A stretch of DNA of 64,000 nucleotides from JAGRGG01 sp965217265 (GTDB lineage Bacteria > Pseudomonadota > Alphaproteobacteria > Geminicoccales > Geminicoccaceae): contig CBDCHP010000011.1 of the NCBI GenBank assembly GCA_965217265.1, forward strand, positions 744,001 to 808,000, written 5' to 3'. Below are positions 7,473 through 15,921 of the stretch, in pieces (positions within the stretch are counted from its first letter, which is position 1; every line of letters begins with the position of its first letter). The notes beneath the pieces are model-generated. The model was given only the letters and a program-made list of their open reading frames with translations, searched no databases and was not told the origin of the DNA. A program made the position numbers and the translations under genes.

Positions 7473-8243
7473 TTGGTGGAATTGAGCGAGGCGGAGGTCG
7501 AGCGCTACGCCCGGCAGATCGTGCTGCCGGAGGTCGGCGGCCGGGGGCAGTCGCGGCTGAAGGCGGCCTCGGTGCTCGTCGTCGGTGCCGGGGGCTTGGG
7601 CGCCCCCTTGCTGCTTTACCTCGCCGCCGCCGGCGTCGGGCGCCTCGGCCTCGTCGACGACGACGCGATCGACCTCTCCAACCTGCAACGCCAAGTGCTG
7701 TTCACCGAGGCCGATCTCGGTGCGGCCAAGGTCGAGGCGGCGGCGGCGCGGCTGCAAGCGCTGAACGCCGCGATCCTGATCGAGCCGCACCAACGGCGGC
7801 TGGATGCCGAGAACGTCGATCGCCTCGTCGCCGCCTACGACCTCGTCGCCGACGGCAGCGACAACCTCGCCACCCGCCGCCTCGTCCACGACGCCTGCAT
7901 GCGTCAGGACCGGCCGCTCGTCGCCGCCGCGGTGCAGGGCATGGACGGACAGCTCACGACCTGGAAAGGGTACTTGGGCACGCCGCACCCCTGCATGCGC
8001 TGCCTGCTCGACGACGAGGTGGCGGACGGGTTCCTGCCGTCTTGTGCCCAAGGGGGCGTGCTGGGGCCGGCAGTCGGCGCGGTCGGTGCGATGCAGGCGG
8101 TCGAGGTCGTCAAGGAACTGCTCGGCGTCGGCGCCCGCCTGTCGGGCAGGATGCTGCTCTACGACGCGCTCGCCGCCGAGACGACGGCCATTCGCGTTCG
8201 CCGCCGGGTAGCGTGCGGCGAGGGCTGCACCCGGATGCGTTGA
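7473..8243 (+). CDS. moeB: Molybdopterin-synthase adenylyltransferase MoeB / ThiF-family protein
   Basis: A 256-residue E1-like adenylyltransferase. It has the nucleotide motif GAGGLG (residues 39-44) and the DLSNLQRQVLF motif (about 67-77). A zinc CxxC pair is C174/C177, a candidate catalytic Cys is C191 (PSCAQGGVLG), and a second zinc Cys pair lies near the C-terminus (C248/C252). It activates the C-terminal Gly of MoaD or ThiS with ATP so that sulfur can be loaded for molybdopterin or thiamine. The rhodanese domain of eukaryotic-type homologues is absent. The start is TTG at 7473 or GTG at 7476 after a GGGGGCGAC site. The choice between MoeB and ThiF depends on partner genes not seen here. 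Confidence 0.88.
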   Translation: MVELSEAEVERYARQIVLPEVGGRGQSRLKAASVLVVGAGGLGAPLLLYLAAAGVGRLGLVDDDAIDLSNLQRQVLFTEADLGAAKVEAAAARLQALNAAILIEPHQRRLDAENVDRLVAAYDLVADGSDNLATRRLVHDACMRQDRPLVAAAVQGMDGQLTTWKGYLGTPHPCMRCLLDDEVADGFLPSCAQGGVLGPAVGAVGAMQAVEVVKELLGVGARLSGRMLLYDALAAETTAIRVRRRVACGEGCTRMR

Positions 8244-8393
8244 AATAGTGGCTCTCTATGACGCACTTGCGAAACGTTGCACGTTTCCAAGCGCTTAGCT
8301 CGAACCATGCCGCACGATATTGTTGCAGTTTTCCCGGTACATGGGGTAAGCGATCCGCGTCGGTGGAATGGGGACGAAACAGAAGGGAAGCGG

Positions 8394-8810
8394 ATGGAGA
8401 GCGTCATCGACAAAGATTATCGGCCGAGCGAGAACGAGCCCTACATGAACGAGCGGCAGGTCGCCTATTTCCGCGCCAAGCTGATCGGGTGGCGCGAGGA
8501 GGTCCTGCGCGGCTCGGGCATGACGCTGCGGCAACTGCAAGAGGAGGACAAGCGCCTCGCCGACGCGAGCGACTGGGCCTCGGCCGACGTGCAGCGCAAC
8601 TTCGAACTGCGCACCCGCGACCGCGAGCGCAAGCTGTTGAACAAGATCGGCGCCGCCTTGCAGCGGATCGAGGACGGCACGTACGGGTTTTGCGAGGAGA
8701 CGCAAGAGCCGATCGGCGTCAGGCGCCTCGAAGCGAGGCCGATCGCCACCTTGAGCATCGAGGCGCAGGAGCGGCACGAGCGGCGCGAGCAGGTCTATCG
8801 TGATGATTGA
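8394..8810 (+). CDS. dksA: RNA polymerase-binding transcription factor DksA (single-Cys type)
   Basis: A 138-residue DksA. The N-terminal coiled coil (about residues 20-100) contains RQLQEED and the tip region DWAS. It is followed by the degenerate finger FCEETQEPIGVRRLEARPIA and then LSIEAQERHE. Only one Cys of the classical four is left, as in other alphaproteobacterial DksA proteins. DksA enters the RNA polymerase secondary channel and mediates the ppGpp response. The start at 8394 follows GAAGGGAAGCGG. The frame is open further upstream to 8277, but that part has no DksA character. Confidence 0.93.
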   Translation: MESVIDKDYRPSENEPYMNERQVAYFRAKLIGWREEVLRGSGMTLRQLQEEDKRLADASDWASADVQRNFELRTRDRERKLLNKIGAALQRIEDGTYGFCEETQEPIGVRRLEARPIATLSIEAQERHERREQVYRDD

Positions 8811-8850
8811 GCCGCCGGCGCTTCCCCACGCGACCTAAAAACGCCTGAAA

Positions 8851-8866
8851 GGGGCAAAAAAGCCCC
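8851..8866. terminator. Short GC hairpin after dksA
   Basis: GGGGC and GCCCC flank an A6 loop, 40 bases past the dksA stop. On the plus strand no T-run follows, so it may only be a weak terminator or an RNA end-protecting hairpin. Confidence 0.35.
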
Positions 8867-8871
8867 CCGTC

Positions 8872-8895
8872 CCGGCAAACTTTGCCGGCAAGCGG
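8872..8895. promoter_or_regulatory. Palindromic site upstream of the fliK sigma-54 promoter (candidate FlbD enhancer)
   Basis: The inverted repeat CCGGCAAA/TTTGCCGG (8872-8888) overlaps a second palindrome, TTGCCGGCAA (8882-8891), followed by GCGG. From 8873 to 8895 it matches the sequence at 44697-44719 upstream of flgI at 21 of 23 positions. It lies 38 bases before the -24 element of the fliK promoter. Location and recurrence suggest an enhancer for the sigma-54 activator FlbD, encoded at 16927. Confidence 0.6.
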
Positions 8896-8932
8896 CCGGC
8901 GCCCCGGCCTTATGGTTAAGCTTTTTTGAGCA

Positions 8933-8948
8933 TGGCACGCCGCTTGCA
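8933..8948 (+). promoter_or_regulatory. Perfect sigma-54 promoter for fliK-flgD-flgE
   Basis: TGGCACG-N4-TTGCA, an exact match to the RpoN -24/-12 consensus with the right spacing. It ends 14 bases before the fliK ATG, which implies a very short leader or start near the ATG. Hook genes of this class are sigma-54 and FlbD dependent in Caulobacter. Confidence 0.88.
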
Positions 8949-8962
8949 TCAGCGGTCGTACC

Positions 8963-10426
8963 ATGATCCAGACCCTGCCCTTCCCCACATCTTCGCCCAC
9001 GTCCCGCAAGGGCGACGCGGCCGAAGCCCCTTGCGGCGATAACCCGTTCGCCGCCCTGCTCGCCACGGGCAACGGCGACGCGCCGGTTGCACCGCAGACG
9101 CCGACGACCGCCTCGGCGATCTTGGGCCTGACCGTTGGCTTGAACGCGGCGGCCGGCCTGAACGCGACGGCTAAGGATGCGGCGGCCAAGGATGCTGCCC
9201 CGATCACCGTCACGGGGCAGGCGTTGGCGCCCGTTGCGGTCGCGGCACCCGCCCCGGCCGCCGAGGCTGCCCCGGTCATCGTGCCGGGGCAGGCGGCGGA
9301 CGCGATCCCCGCAACGCCCTTCTCGCCGCCGGCCGGCCCTGTCCCCGCCGCCCCGATTCTCAAAGGCCAGCCGGCACCCGCAACGAAGCCGCAGACGCCG
9401 CAACTTACGACGGTAACGGACGGCGCGGCGCTCGATGCACTAAAGAATGGACCGGCGCTCGACGTAGCGACGGGCGGGCCGGCGGACGCGGGCGGCGCGT
9501 CCGACGAGACGCCGGCACCCTTATCCGCCGCCGATCCTGCTGACAGTGTCCGCAAGCCCGTCGCCGCGCCCGCCGCCGCTTGGACGCTGGGCGCGTCCGC
9601 CCTTTGGCTGCAGGCGATGCCGGCGCAACCGGCCGCATCACCGGTCGCTTCGGCCCCGGCCGTCGTCCGGGCGGCGATCGAGCCGACCGCGGCGAGGGCG
9701 GTGTCGGTGCCACGACCGACGCCGATCGTTCGTGCCCCTGCCCCGGTCCTTCTCGGGGAGCAGCCGACGCAGGCCCCGCCGGAGCGGCCGAGCGCCCCAC
9801 CGGCCGCCGGTGCGGCAAAGACGGCCGCCGAAACCCTGCTTGAGGCGGTGCCGGCGAGGCCGGCGGCGGCGAAGGAAGCCCTGCCGCTAGCGCCCGACAC
9901 CTTCGCCCCGCCCGCGGACGGGCCGGCTCTGCCCGACCTGCCACCGCTTGACCTCACGGCCGACCACCCGGCCGACGTCGCGCCCACCGCCGAGACGGCC
10001 GACGCGGCGCCCGCGCGCCGGGCCGTGCCGGTCGCCGACCTGCCGCTCGAAGTGGTGCGCGCGGCGCGGGACGGGGTCGAGCGGCTCGAAGTCCGCCTCC
10101 ATCCCGAGGATCTCGGCACGGTCGAGGTGACGGTCGAGACCGGCCGCGACACGAAGACGCACGTCACCATCGCCGCCGAACGCCCCGAGACCTTGCACCT
10201 GCTCAACCGCGACGCGCGCATGATCGAGCGCCTGCTCGCCGCCCAGGGGCTCGACCTTAGCGGCGGCATCCAGATGGAACTGCGCCAGCAAGGCGACGGC
10301 AACGCCAGGGGCCGACACGGGTCCAACGGTTCCTTCAGCCATAAGAACGGCGACGCCGGCACGACGGAGGCGGCCGACGCGCCGGCCCGCCTCGTCTCCG
10401 ATCGTCTCTACGACCTCCACGTCTAG
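8963..10426 (+). CDS. fliK: Flagellar hook-length control protein FliK
   Basis: A 487-residue protein. A long low-complexity Ala/Pro-rich ruler region (about 1-350) is followed by the conserved FliK C-terminal domain (about 355-450). That domain contains RLEVRLHPEDLGTVEVTVE and a later LLNRDARMIERLLAAQGLDL. FliK measures hook length and switches the export gate from hook to filament substrates. The ATG lies 14 bases after the sigma-54 -12 element. It is the first gene of the fliK-flgD-flgE operon, with flgD 19 bases downstream. Confidence 0.93.
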   Translation: MIQTLPFPTSSPTSRKGDAAEAPCGDNPFAALLATGNGDAPVAPQTPTTASAILGLTVGLNAAAGLNATAKDAAAKDAAPITVTGQALAPVAVAAPAPAAEAAPVIVPGQAADAIPATPFSPPAGPVPAAPILKGQPAPATKPQTPQLTTVTDGAALDALKNGPALDVATGGPADAGGASDETPAPLSAADPADSVRKPVAAPAAAWTLGASALWLQAMPAQPAASPVASAPAVVRAAIEPTAARAVSVPRPTPIVRAPAPVLLGEQPTQAPPERPSAPPAAGAAKTAAETLLEAVPARPAAAKEALPLAPDTFAPPADGPALPDLPPLDLTADHPADVAPTAETADAAPARRAVPVADLPLEVVRAARDGVERLEVRLHPEDLGTVEVTVETGRDTKTHVTIAAERPETLHLLNRDARMIERLLAAQGLDLSGGIQMELRQQGDGNARGRHGSNGSFSHKNGDAGTTEAADAPARLVSDRLYDLHV

Positions 10427-10445
10427 CCATAAGAGGCCAAGTCAC

Positions 10446-11132
10446 ATGCCAATCGACGCGTTGGGCGCACCGAGCGTCAAGCCGCCGGCGAAGAAGTCCG
10501 AGGCCGGCACAGGAATCGCCGACGACTTCGAGGGTTTCTTGAAGCTGCTGACGACGCAGTTGACGCAGCAAGACCCGACGAGTCCGATGGACACCGACAA
10601 GTTCACCGCCCAGCTCGTGCAGTTCTCGACCGTCGAGCAGGCGATCCGCACCAACGACCGGCTCTCGCAACTGATCGGCCTGACCGAGACCGGCCAAGCG
10701 ACGGCGGCCTTGGACTATCTCGGCACCAAGGTACAGATCGAGGGCTCAAACTTCGCCCTGCCCGACGCGGGCGGCGTCGACCTCGCCTACAGCCTGCCCG
10801 AGGACGCCCGCTCGCTCGCGATCGAGGTGCTCGACGGCGGCGGCAAGACCGTGCGCCTGCTGGACGGCCCCGACACGGCCGGGCGGCACGCGCTCGCCTG
10901 GGACGGGCGCGATCAGGCCGGCAACCGCCTGCCGGCCGGCGCCTACAGCCTGCGCGTCACCGGCCTCGACGCCGACAAGGCGCCGATCAGCGCCACCGTC
11001 GAGGTCGAGGGCACGGTCGAGGCGATCGAGCGGGTCGGCGACGCGCTCGGCCTCGTCGTCGACGGGCAGACGGTGCCGCTCTCGGTCGTGCGCGGCGTTC
11101 GCCCCGCGACGGCCGCCGATACCCAATCCTGA
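10446..11132 (+). CDS. flgD: Flagellar hook-capping protein FlgD
   Basis: A 228-residue FlgD. The N-terminal export and capping region contains FLKLLTTQLTQQDPTSPMD and FSTVEQAIRTN (about 30-65). A FlgD Tudor/Ig-like part follows, ending with a typical WDGRDQAGNRLPAGAYSL stretch (about 160). FlgD caps the growing hook and is lost from the finished structure. It lies between fliK and flgE with a short leader (AAGAGGCC before the ATG) in the sigma-54 operon. Confidence 0.96.
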   Translation: MPIDALGAPSVKPPAKKSEAGTGIADDFEGFLKLLTTQLTQQDPTSPMDTDKFTAQLVQFSTVEQAIRTNDRLSQLIGLTETGQATAALDYLGTKVQIEGSNFALPDAGGVDLAYSLPEDARSLAIEVLDGGGKTVRLLDGPDTAGRHALAWDGRDQAGNRLPAGAYSLRVTGLDADKAPISATVEVEGTVEAIERVGDALGLVVDGQTVPLSVVRGVRPATAADTQS

Positions 11133-11159
11133 TACTATTACCAACAAGGAATTTCACGC

Positions 11160-12452
11160 ATGTCTCTCTTCGGATCGCTCTTCTCCGGCGTCTCCGGCCT
11201 CAAGGCCCAGAGCCGCGCCATGGCGATGATCTCCGACAACGTCGCCAACGTGAACACGACCGGCTACAAGGGCGCCGGGCCCAGCTTCAGCACGCTCGTG
11301 ACGCAAGGCGACGCCAAGGCCCCCTACTCGCCCGGCGGCGTCCGGACGTCGACCAGCTACAACATCACCAAGCAGGGCCTGGTCCAGGGCAGCGACGTCG
11401 CGACCCACGCCGCGATCTCGGGCGCCGGCTTCTTCGTCGTCAACGGCAGCGCGGACGGCACCGGCGCGCAGCTCTACTCGCGCGACGGCAGCTTCGAGCC
11501 CGACATCAACGGCAATCTGCGCACGCCGAGCGGCTCCTACCTGCAGGGCTGGCGCCTCGACAACGACGGCCAAGTTATCGACCCGAACGAACTTGAGACC
11601 GTCCAGATCGGGGACGTCTCCGGCATGGCGCGGCCGACCACGCGCATCGAGTTCGACGCCAACCTCGATTCGAACGCCCCGACCGCCGGCGCCTACGCGC
11701 CGGGCGACATGGCGACGGGAGCGGCGGCGCCGACCTTCACCCGCTCGCTGCAGGTCTACGACAGCCTCGGCGCGGCGCAGAACCTGACCGTCGGCTTCCT
11801 CAAGACCGGCGGCAACACCTGGGAGGTCGAGGTCTTCAACAACACGCCCGGCGTGGTCGATCCCGGCGCCCACCCGAACGGCGTCGTCAATTCGGGCACG
11901 ATCACCTTCGACGGCAGCGGCAACCTGCTCACCAACGGGTTGGCCTCGCCGATGACGGTGGCCTGGGACGCGGCCACGAACGCCGACCCCAGCACGATCG
12001 ACTTCGACATCGGCACGGCCGGCACCGCGGACGGCCTGACCCAGTTCGCCAGCCAGAGCACCGTCGGCGCCATCCGCCAGAACGGGTCGGAGGTCGGCTC
12101 GCTCAGCGGCGTCAGCATCAGCGAGGAGGGTTATCTGGTCGCCAAGCTGACCAACGGCGACGAGCGCCGGCTCTTCCGCCTGCCGCTCGCGACCTTCCCC
12201 AACCCCTCGGGCCTGAGCCCGCAGTCCGGCAACGTCTTCGCCAAGACGGGCGATTCCGGCAACCCCAACCTCAAGGCCGTCGGCGAGCCCGGCACCGGCT
12301 CGCTCATCGCCTCGGCCCTGGAGGGCGGCAACGCCGACCTTGCCGAGGAGTTCACCAAGATGATCGTGACGCAGCGGGCCTATTCGGCCAATGCCCGCAT
12401 CATCACGACGGCGAACGACATGCTCAGCGAGCTTATTCAGATCAATCGTTGA
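11160..12452 (+). CDS. flgE: Flagellar hook protein FlgE
   Basis: A 430-residue FlgE. The N-terminal rod/hook helix is present (LFSGVSGLKAQSRAMAMISD then NVANVNTTGYKG, residues about 6-40). The central D1/D2 region includes LQVYDSLGAAQNLTVGF, and the C-terminal D0 helix contains SNVDLAEEF-like NADLAEEFTKMIVTQRAYSA and ends in LIQINR. It polymerises into the hook joining rod and filament. CAAGGAATTT precedes the ATG. It is the last gene of the operon. Confidence 0.97.
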   Translation: MSLFGSLFSGVSGLKAQSRAMAMISDNVANVNTTGYKGAGPSFSTLVTQGDAKAPYSPGGVRTSTSYNITKQGLVQGSDVATHAAISGAGFFVVNGSADGTGAQLYSRDGSFEPDINGNLRTPSGSYLQGWRLDNDGQVIDPNELETVQIGDVSGMARPTTRIEFDANLDSNAPTAGAYAPGDMATGAAAPTFTRSLQVYDSLGAAQNLTVGFLKTGGNTWEVEVFNNTPGVVDPGAHPNGVVNSGTITFDGSGNLLTNGLASPMTVAWDAATNADPSTIDFDIGTAGTADGLTQFASQSTVGAIRQNGSEVGSLSGVSISEEGYLVAKLTNGDERRLFRLPLATFPNPSGLSPQSGNVFAKTGDSGNPNLKAVGEPGTGSLIASALEGGNADLAEEFTKMIVTQRAYSANARIITTANDMLSELIQINR

Positions 12453-12477
12453 TGAAACGACGGCAGTGAATGACAGT

Positions 12478-12492
12478 TTAATACATGTTTAC
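12478..12492 (+). promoter_or_regulatory. CtrA-like box upstream of sciP
   Basis: TTAA-N7-TTAC followed by C, one mismatch from TTAA-N7-TTAAC, in a locally AT-rich spacer about 95 bases before the sciP start. This would fit mutual control between CtrA and its inhibitor SciP. Confidence 0.45.
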
Positions 12493-12585
12493 CAAAATGA
12501 TTAGCTTGCCTTTAAAGGCATTGGGTGTAGTCACAATGACATTGAATGAAGGCCGGTGCGTCCGGCCGCCAAAAGGAGATGCCTG

Positions 12586-12858
12586 ATGTCGGAAACCGTG
12601 AGCGCGCGCCCGAAGATGGTCGTCGCCCCCGATGGTACCTTGCTCAGCCTCGACACCCTGCCGTCGCCCGAGACGCGGCGCTGGGTGGCGCGGCGCAAGG
12701 CCGAGGTGGTGACGGCCGTCCGGGCCGGCCTCTTGACCTTCGAGGACGCCTGCACCCGCTACAACATCTCGGCCGAGGAGTACGGCTCGTGGGAGCGGGC
12801 GATCGATCGGCACGGCATGGGCGGGCTGCGGGTGACGCGCTTACAGGAGTTTCGTTGA
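12586..12858 (+). CDS. sciP: CtrA inhibitor SciP (DUF1153 family)
   Basis: A 90-residue helix-turn-helix protein of the DUF1153/SciP family. It has the typical sequence RRWVARRKAEVVTAVRAGLL (about 32-51), then ACTRYNISAEEYGSWERAID and the ending GLRVTRLQEFR. In Caulobacter SciP binds CtrA-activated promoters late in the swarmer stage and represses them. The start at 12586 follows AAAAGGAGATGCCTG; an earlier in-frame start would precede that ribosome site. Its position beside flgE and the fliF operon agrees with a role in flagellar cell-cycle control. Confidence 0.92.
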   Translation: MSETVSARPKMVVAPDGTLLSLDTLPSPETRRWVARRKAEVVTAVRAGLLTFEDACTRYNISAEEYGSWERAIDRHGMGGLRVTRLQEFR

Positions 12859-13139
12859 GAAGATGCCGGCGTTCGAGCGTCGAGGGGACGATCCTCATCC
12901 GCCGCGGGATCGCGCGGGTATCGCCCCCTCGCCGCTCGTCGGTACCCCAGCGAGCGCCAACCGCCTTCGGCCACCGCTAGAACGGCCCGCCTAGCGCCTC
13001 AAAAGCCCGAGGCCGTTTCGGTTCATCGTCCCCAGTTCCAAGAGAATTCGCACCGTCCGCGCGATCTTTACCGGTTGTTTACCAGGTTGGGCCTAGCCTT
13101 TCCGACACAAGCGACAGGCCGGAAGAGATAGCATTGGCG
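12859..13139. other. Intergenic region between sciP and fliF
   Basis: No gene is seen. The first half is GC-rich with no clear structure. A weak GCCTC/GAGGC hairpin lies near 12996-13015, and a CtrA-like box with AT-richer flanks precedes fliF. Confidence 0.5.
13068..13082 (+). promoter_or_regulatory. CtrA-like direct repeat upstream of fliF
   Basis: TTAC-N7-TTAC followed by C: the CtrA half-site geometry with one mismatch in each half. It lies about 55-70 bases before fliF, where Caulobacter has its CtrA site for the fliF operon. The exact repeat TTTACC ... TTTACC stands out in otherwise GC-rich DNA. Confidence 0.4.
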
Positions 13140-14903
13140 ATGGCTCAGGAACTCGAAGCACAAACGGCAAGACCGAACACGGACGCGGCGGCGGGTGGTC
13201 CCGTTACCGCGCAAGGCGGAACGGCGGCGGCGGTCGGTAACGGCGGTGCGCCGTTGCTTGGCGGGATCCTTCCGCCCGCGGTGGCGGGCAGGCTCGAAGG
13301 GCTGCGGACCTTCGGCGCGCCGCGCATCGCGGCGCTCGGGCTCGTCGCCCTCGCGTTCGCGGCGTTCTTCGCCTTCATCATCAACCGTTCGCTCGAAGAG
13401 CGCTACACGCTCCTCTACGCCAACCTCGATCTGGCGGCGAGCCAGGAGATCGTGCAGCGCCTGGAAGCGCTCGGCGTTCCCTACCGCCTGAGCGGCGGCG
13501 GCGACGCCGTGATGGTGCCGTCCAGCGAGGCGCTGCGCTTGCGCATGAGCCTCGCCGAGGAGGGCCTACCGGGGGGCGGGGTGGTCGGCTACGAGATCTT
13601 CGACAGCGCCGACCCGTTCGGAACGACCGAGTTTCTCTCCAACGTCAACTTAAAGCGCGCGCTTGAGGGCGAACTCGCCCGGACGATCGCCAGCATGAAG
13701 GGCGTGCGCTCGGCCCGCGTCCACCTCGTCCAGCCCAAGCGCGAACTGTTTCAGCGCGAGCGCACCAAGCCCTCGGCGTCGGTCTTCTTGAGCCTGCGCG
13801 TGCCGGGCGGCATCGACCGGCGCGAGATCGCGGCCGTTCGCCACCTCGTCGCCGCCGCCGTGCCGGGCCTCGACGCGCGGGGCGTCACCGTCCTCGACGA
13901 CGGCGGCAACCTGCTCGCCCGGGCCGAGGACGAGGGCACGGCGGGCTACTTGATGGACGAGGCGGACGCCTATCGCACCGGCCTCGAAGACCGGCTGAAG
14001 CGCAAGGTCGTCTCGCTCCTGGAGCGCACGGTCGGCCCCGGCCGGGTCGACGCCCAGGTGACGGCGGCGCTCGACTTCGACGAAGTCACGCTGACCGAGG
14101 AGACGTACGACCCCGAGGGTCAGGTCGTGCGCAGCACCCAGACGATCGAGGAGCAGCGCGAGGCGAACGAGCGCGACGGTCAAAACGGCGTCAGCGTCGC
14201 CAACAACCTGCCGGCCGAGCGCGGCCAGCAGGCGGGCGCGAACGACACGAGCCAAGAGCAGAGCAACCGCGTCGAGGAGACGGTCAACTACGAGGTCTCC
14301 CGCACCGTGCGCAACCAGCGCATGCGCGGCGGGCGCGTCGAGCGGCTGTCGGTCGCGGTCCAGGTGGACGGCGTCTACGCGCCGGGCGAGGACGGAACCC
14401 TCGTGTTCAAGCCGCGCGAGGCGAGCGAACTCGAAGAGCTTGAGACCCTGGTCCGCTCGGCGCTCGGCTTGAACGAGGAGCGCGGCGACACGGTCTCGAT
14501 CGTCAGCCGGCAGTTCGTCACGCCCGAGCCCGAGGCGGCCCCGGAAGAGGGTTTCCTCGACCGCTCGACATCGTATATGGTTGAATTAGCTGAGCCACTC
14601 ATTCTCCTTTTGGTTACAATCCTGGTCCTGCTGTTCGGCGTGCGCCCGATGCTCAAGCGCCTCTTCCCCGAGCCCGCCGCGGCGGCGCCCGCCGCGATCG
14701 AGACGACCGGCCTGCTGACCCGGGCGGGCGAAGGGGGGCAACGCGACGCCGCCGAGCAAGGGCCCGAGGGCGACGGTAAGGTCCAGCTGCAGAACGTCAA
14801 CGGCCACGTCGAGGCGGGGCTGCTGCAGGACGCGATCGGGCTCGTCCAGGGCCAGCCCGACGACGCCGTGCGCATCATCCGCGAGTGGCTCGGCAACGCT
14901 TAA
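13140..14903 (+). CDS. fliF: Flagellar MS-ring protein FliF
   Basis: A 587-residue FliF with an N-terminal membrane segment (about 66-83, LGLVALAFAAFFAFIINRS). The ring-building motifs include LYANLDLAASQEIVQRLEAL, FDSADPFGTTEFLSNVNLKR and LARTIASMKGVRSARVHLV. A second membrane segment lies near 480-500, followed by the FliG-binding tail. It forms the MS ring that houses the export gate. GGAAGAGATAGC precedes the start. A TTG at 13134 two codons earlier is possible. It heads the operon fliF-fliG-fliH-fliN-flbD, the same order as the Caulobacter fliF operon. Confidence 0.96.
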   Translation: MAQELEAQTARPNTDAAAGGPVTAQGGTAAAVGNGGAPLLGGILPPAVAGRLEGLRTFGAPRIAALGLVALAFAAFFAFIINRSLEERYTLLYANLDLAASQEIVQRLEALGVPYRLSGGGDAVMVPSSEALRLRMSLAEEGLPGGGVVGYEIFDSADPFGTTEFLSNVNLKRALEGELARTIASMKGVRSARVHLVQPKRELFQRERTKPSASVFLSLRVPGGIDRREIAAVRHLVAAAVPGLDARGVTVLDDGGNLLARAEDEGTAGYLMDEADAYRTGLEDRLKRKVVSLLERTVGPGRVDAQVTAALDFDEVTLTEETYDPEGQVVRSTQTIEEQREANERDGQNGVSVANNLPAERGQQAGANDTSQEQSNRVEETVNYEVSRTVRNQRMRGGRVERLSVAVQVDGVYAPGEDGTLVFKPREASELEELETLVRSALGLNEERGDTVSIVSRQFVTPEPEAAPEEGFLDRSTSYMVELAEPLILLLVTILVLLFGVRPMLKRLFPEPAAAAPAAIETTGLLTRAGEGGQRDAAEQGPEGDGKVQLQNVNGHVEAGLLQDAIGLVQGQPDDAVRIIREWLGNA

Positions 14904-14919
14904 GATAAGGAACGACGCG

Positions 14920-15921
14920 ATGACCGAACACACCTATCGTTCCGGGAGCGAGAAAGCGGCGATCTTGATGCTGGCGCTCGGCCACAGCGAGGTCGCCGAC
15001 CTCTTCGCCAGGCTCGACATGGAGGAAGTCAAGGAGATTTCCCAGACCATGGCGATGCTCGGTCGGGTCACGACCGAGAGCGTCGAGACGGTGCTGCACG
15101 ACTTCATTCAGCAAGGGCAGACCGGCGGCCTCATCGGCGGCTTCGACAGCACCGAGCGCCTGCTCGCCCGCTTCTTGGATCCCGACCGCGTCGGCCAGAT
15201 CATGGAAGAGATCCGCGGCCCCGCCGGCCGCACCGTCTGGGCCAAGCTCGGCAACGTCAACGAGACCGTTCTCGCCTCCTACCTCAAGAACGAGTACCCG
15301 CAGACCGTGGCGGTCGTGCTCTCGCGCATCGAGCCGGACCACGCCGCCCGGGTCCTCGCCTGCCTGCCCGAGGAGGCCGGCACCGAGGTCGTCATGCGCA
15401 TGCTGCACATGGAGATCGTGCAAAAGGACATCCTGGCCGACGTCGAGCGCACGCTCAGGGGCGAGTTCATGTCCAACCTCGCCCGCACCAACCGCCGCGA
15501 CAACCACGAGGTCATGGCGGAGATCTTCAACCACTTCGACCGCAGCACCGAGACGCGGTTCATGGCGTCGCTGGAAGACCACAGCAAGGATTCCGCCGAG
15601 CGCATTCGCGCGTTGATGTTCACCTTCGAGGACATGATCAAGCTCGACGCGTCGGGGGTGCAGACCGTCTTGCGCAGCGCCGGCAACAACCGCGTCGGAA
15701 TGGCGCTCAAGGGTGCGAGCGAGCCGCTGCGCGAACTGTTCTTCAAGAACATGTCCGAGCGCGCCGCCAAGATCATGAAGGACGACATGGACGCGATGGG
15801 CGGCGTGCGCCTCAAGGACGTCGAGGAAGCGCAGCAGTTCATCGTCAACGCGACCAAGGATCTGGTCGCCGCCGGCGAGATCGTCATCGGCAACGGCAAG
15901 GATGAGGACCTGCTCTACTGA
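14920..15921 (+). CDS. fliG: Flagellar motor switch protein FliG
   Basis: A 333-residue FliG. The N-terminal domain begins SGSEKAAILMLALGHSEVA, the middle domain has the EHPQ-type motif as NEYPQTVAVVLSRIEPDHAA (about 125), and the C-terminal torque helix contains ALKGASEPLRELFFKNMSER (about 263-285). The latter carries the charged Lys, Glu and Arg residues that face the stator. It sits on the MS ring and controls rotation. It begins 16 bases after fliF, and its stop overlaps the next ATG by one base (TGATG). Confidence 0.97.
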   Translation: MTEHTYRSGSEKAAILMLALGHSEVADLFARLDMEEVKEISQTMAMLGRVTTESVETVLHDFIQQGQTGGLIGGFDSTERLLARFLDPDRVGQIMEEIRGPAGRTVWAKLGNVNETVLASYLKNEYPQTVAVVLSRIEPDHAARVLACLPEEAGTEVVMRMLHMEIVQKDILADVERTLRGEFMSNLARTNRRDNHEVMAEIFNHFDRSTETRFMASLEDHSKDSAERIRALMFTFEDMIKLDASGVQTVLRSAGNNRVGMALKGASEPLRELFFKNMSERAAKIMKDDMDAMGGVRLKDVEEAQQFIVNATKDLVAAGEIVIGNGKDEDLLY

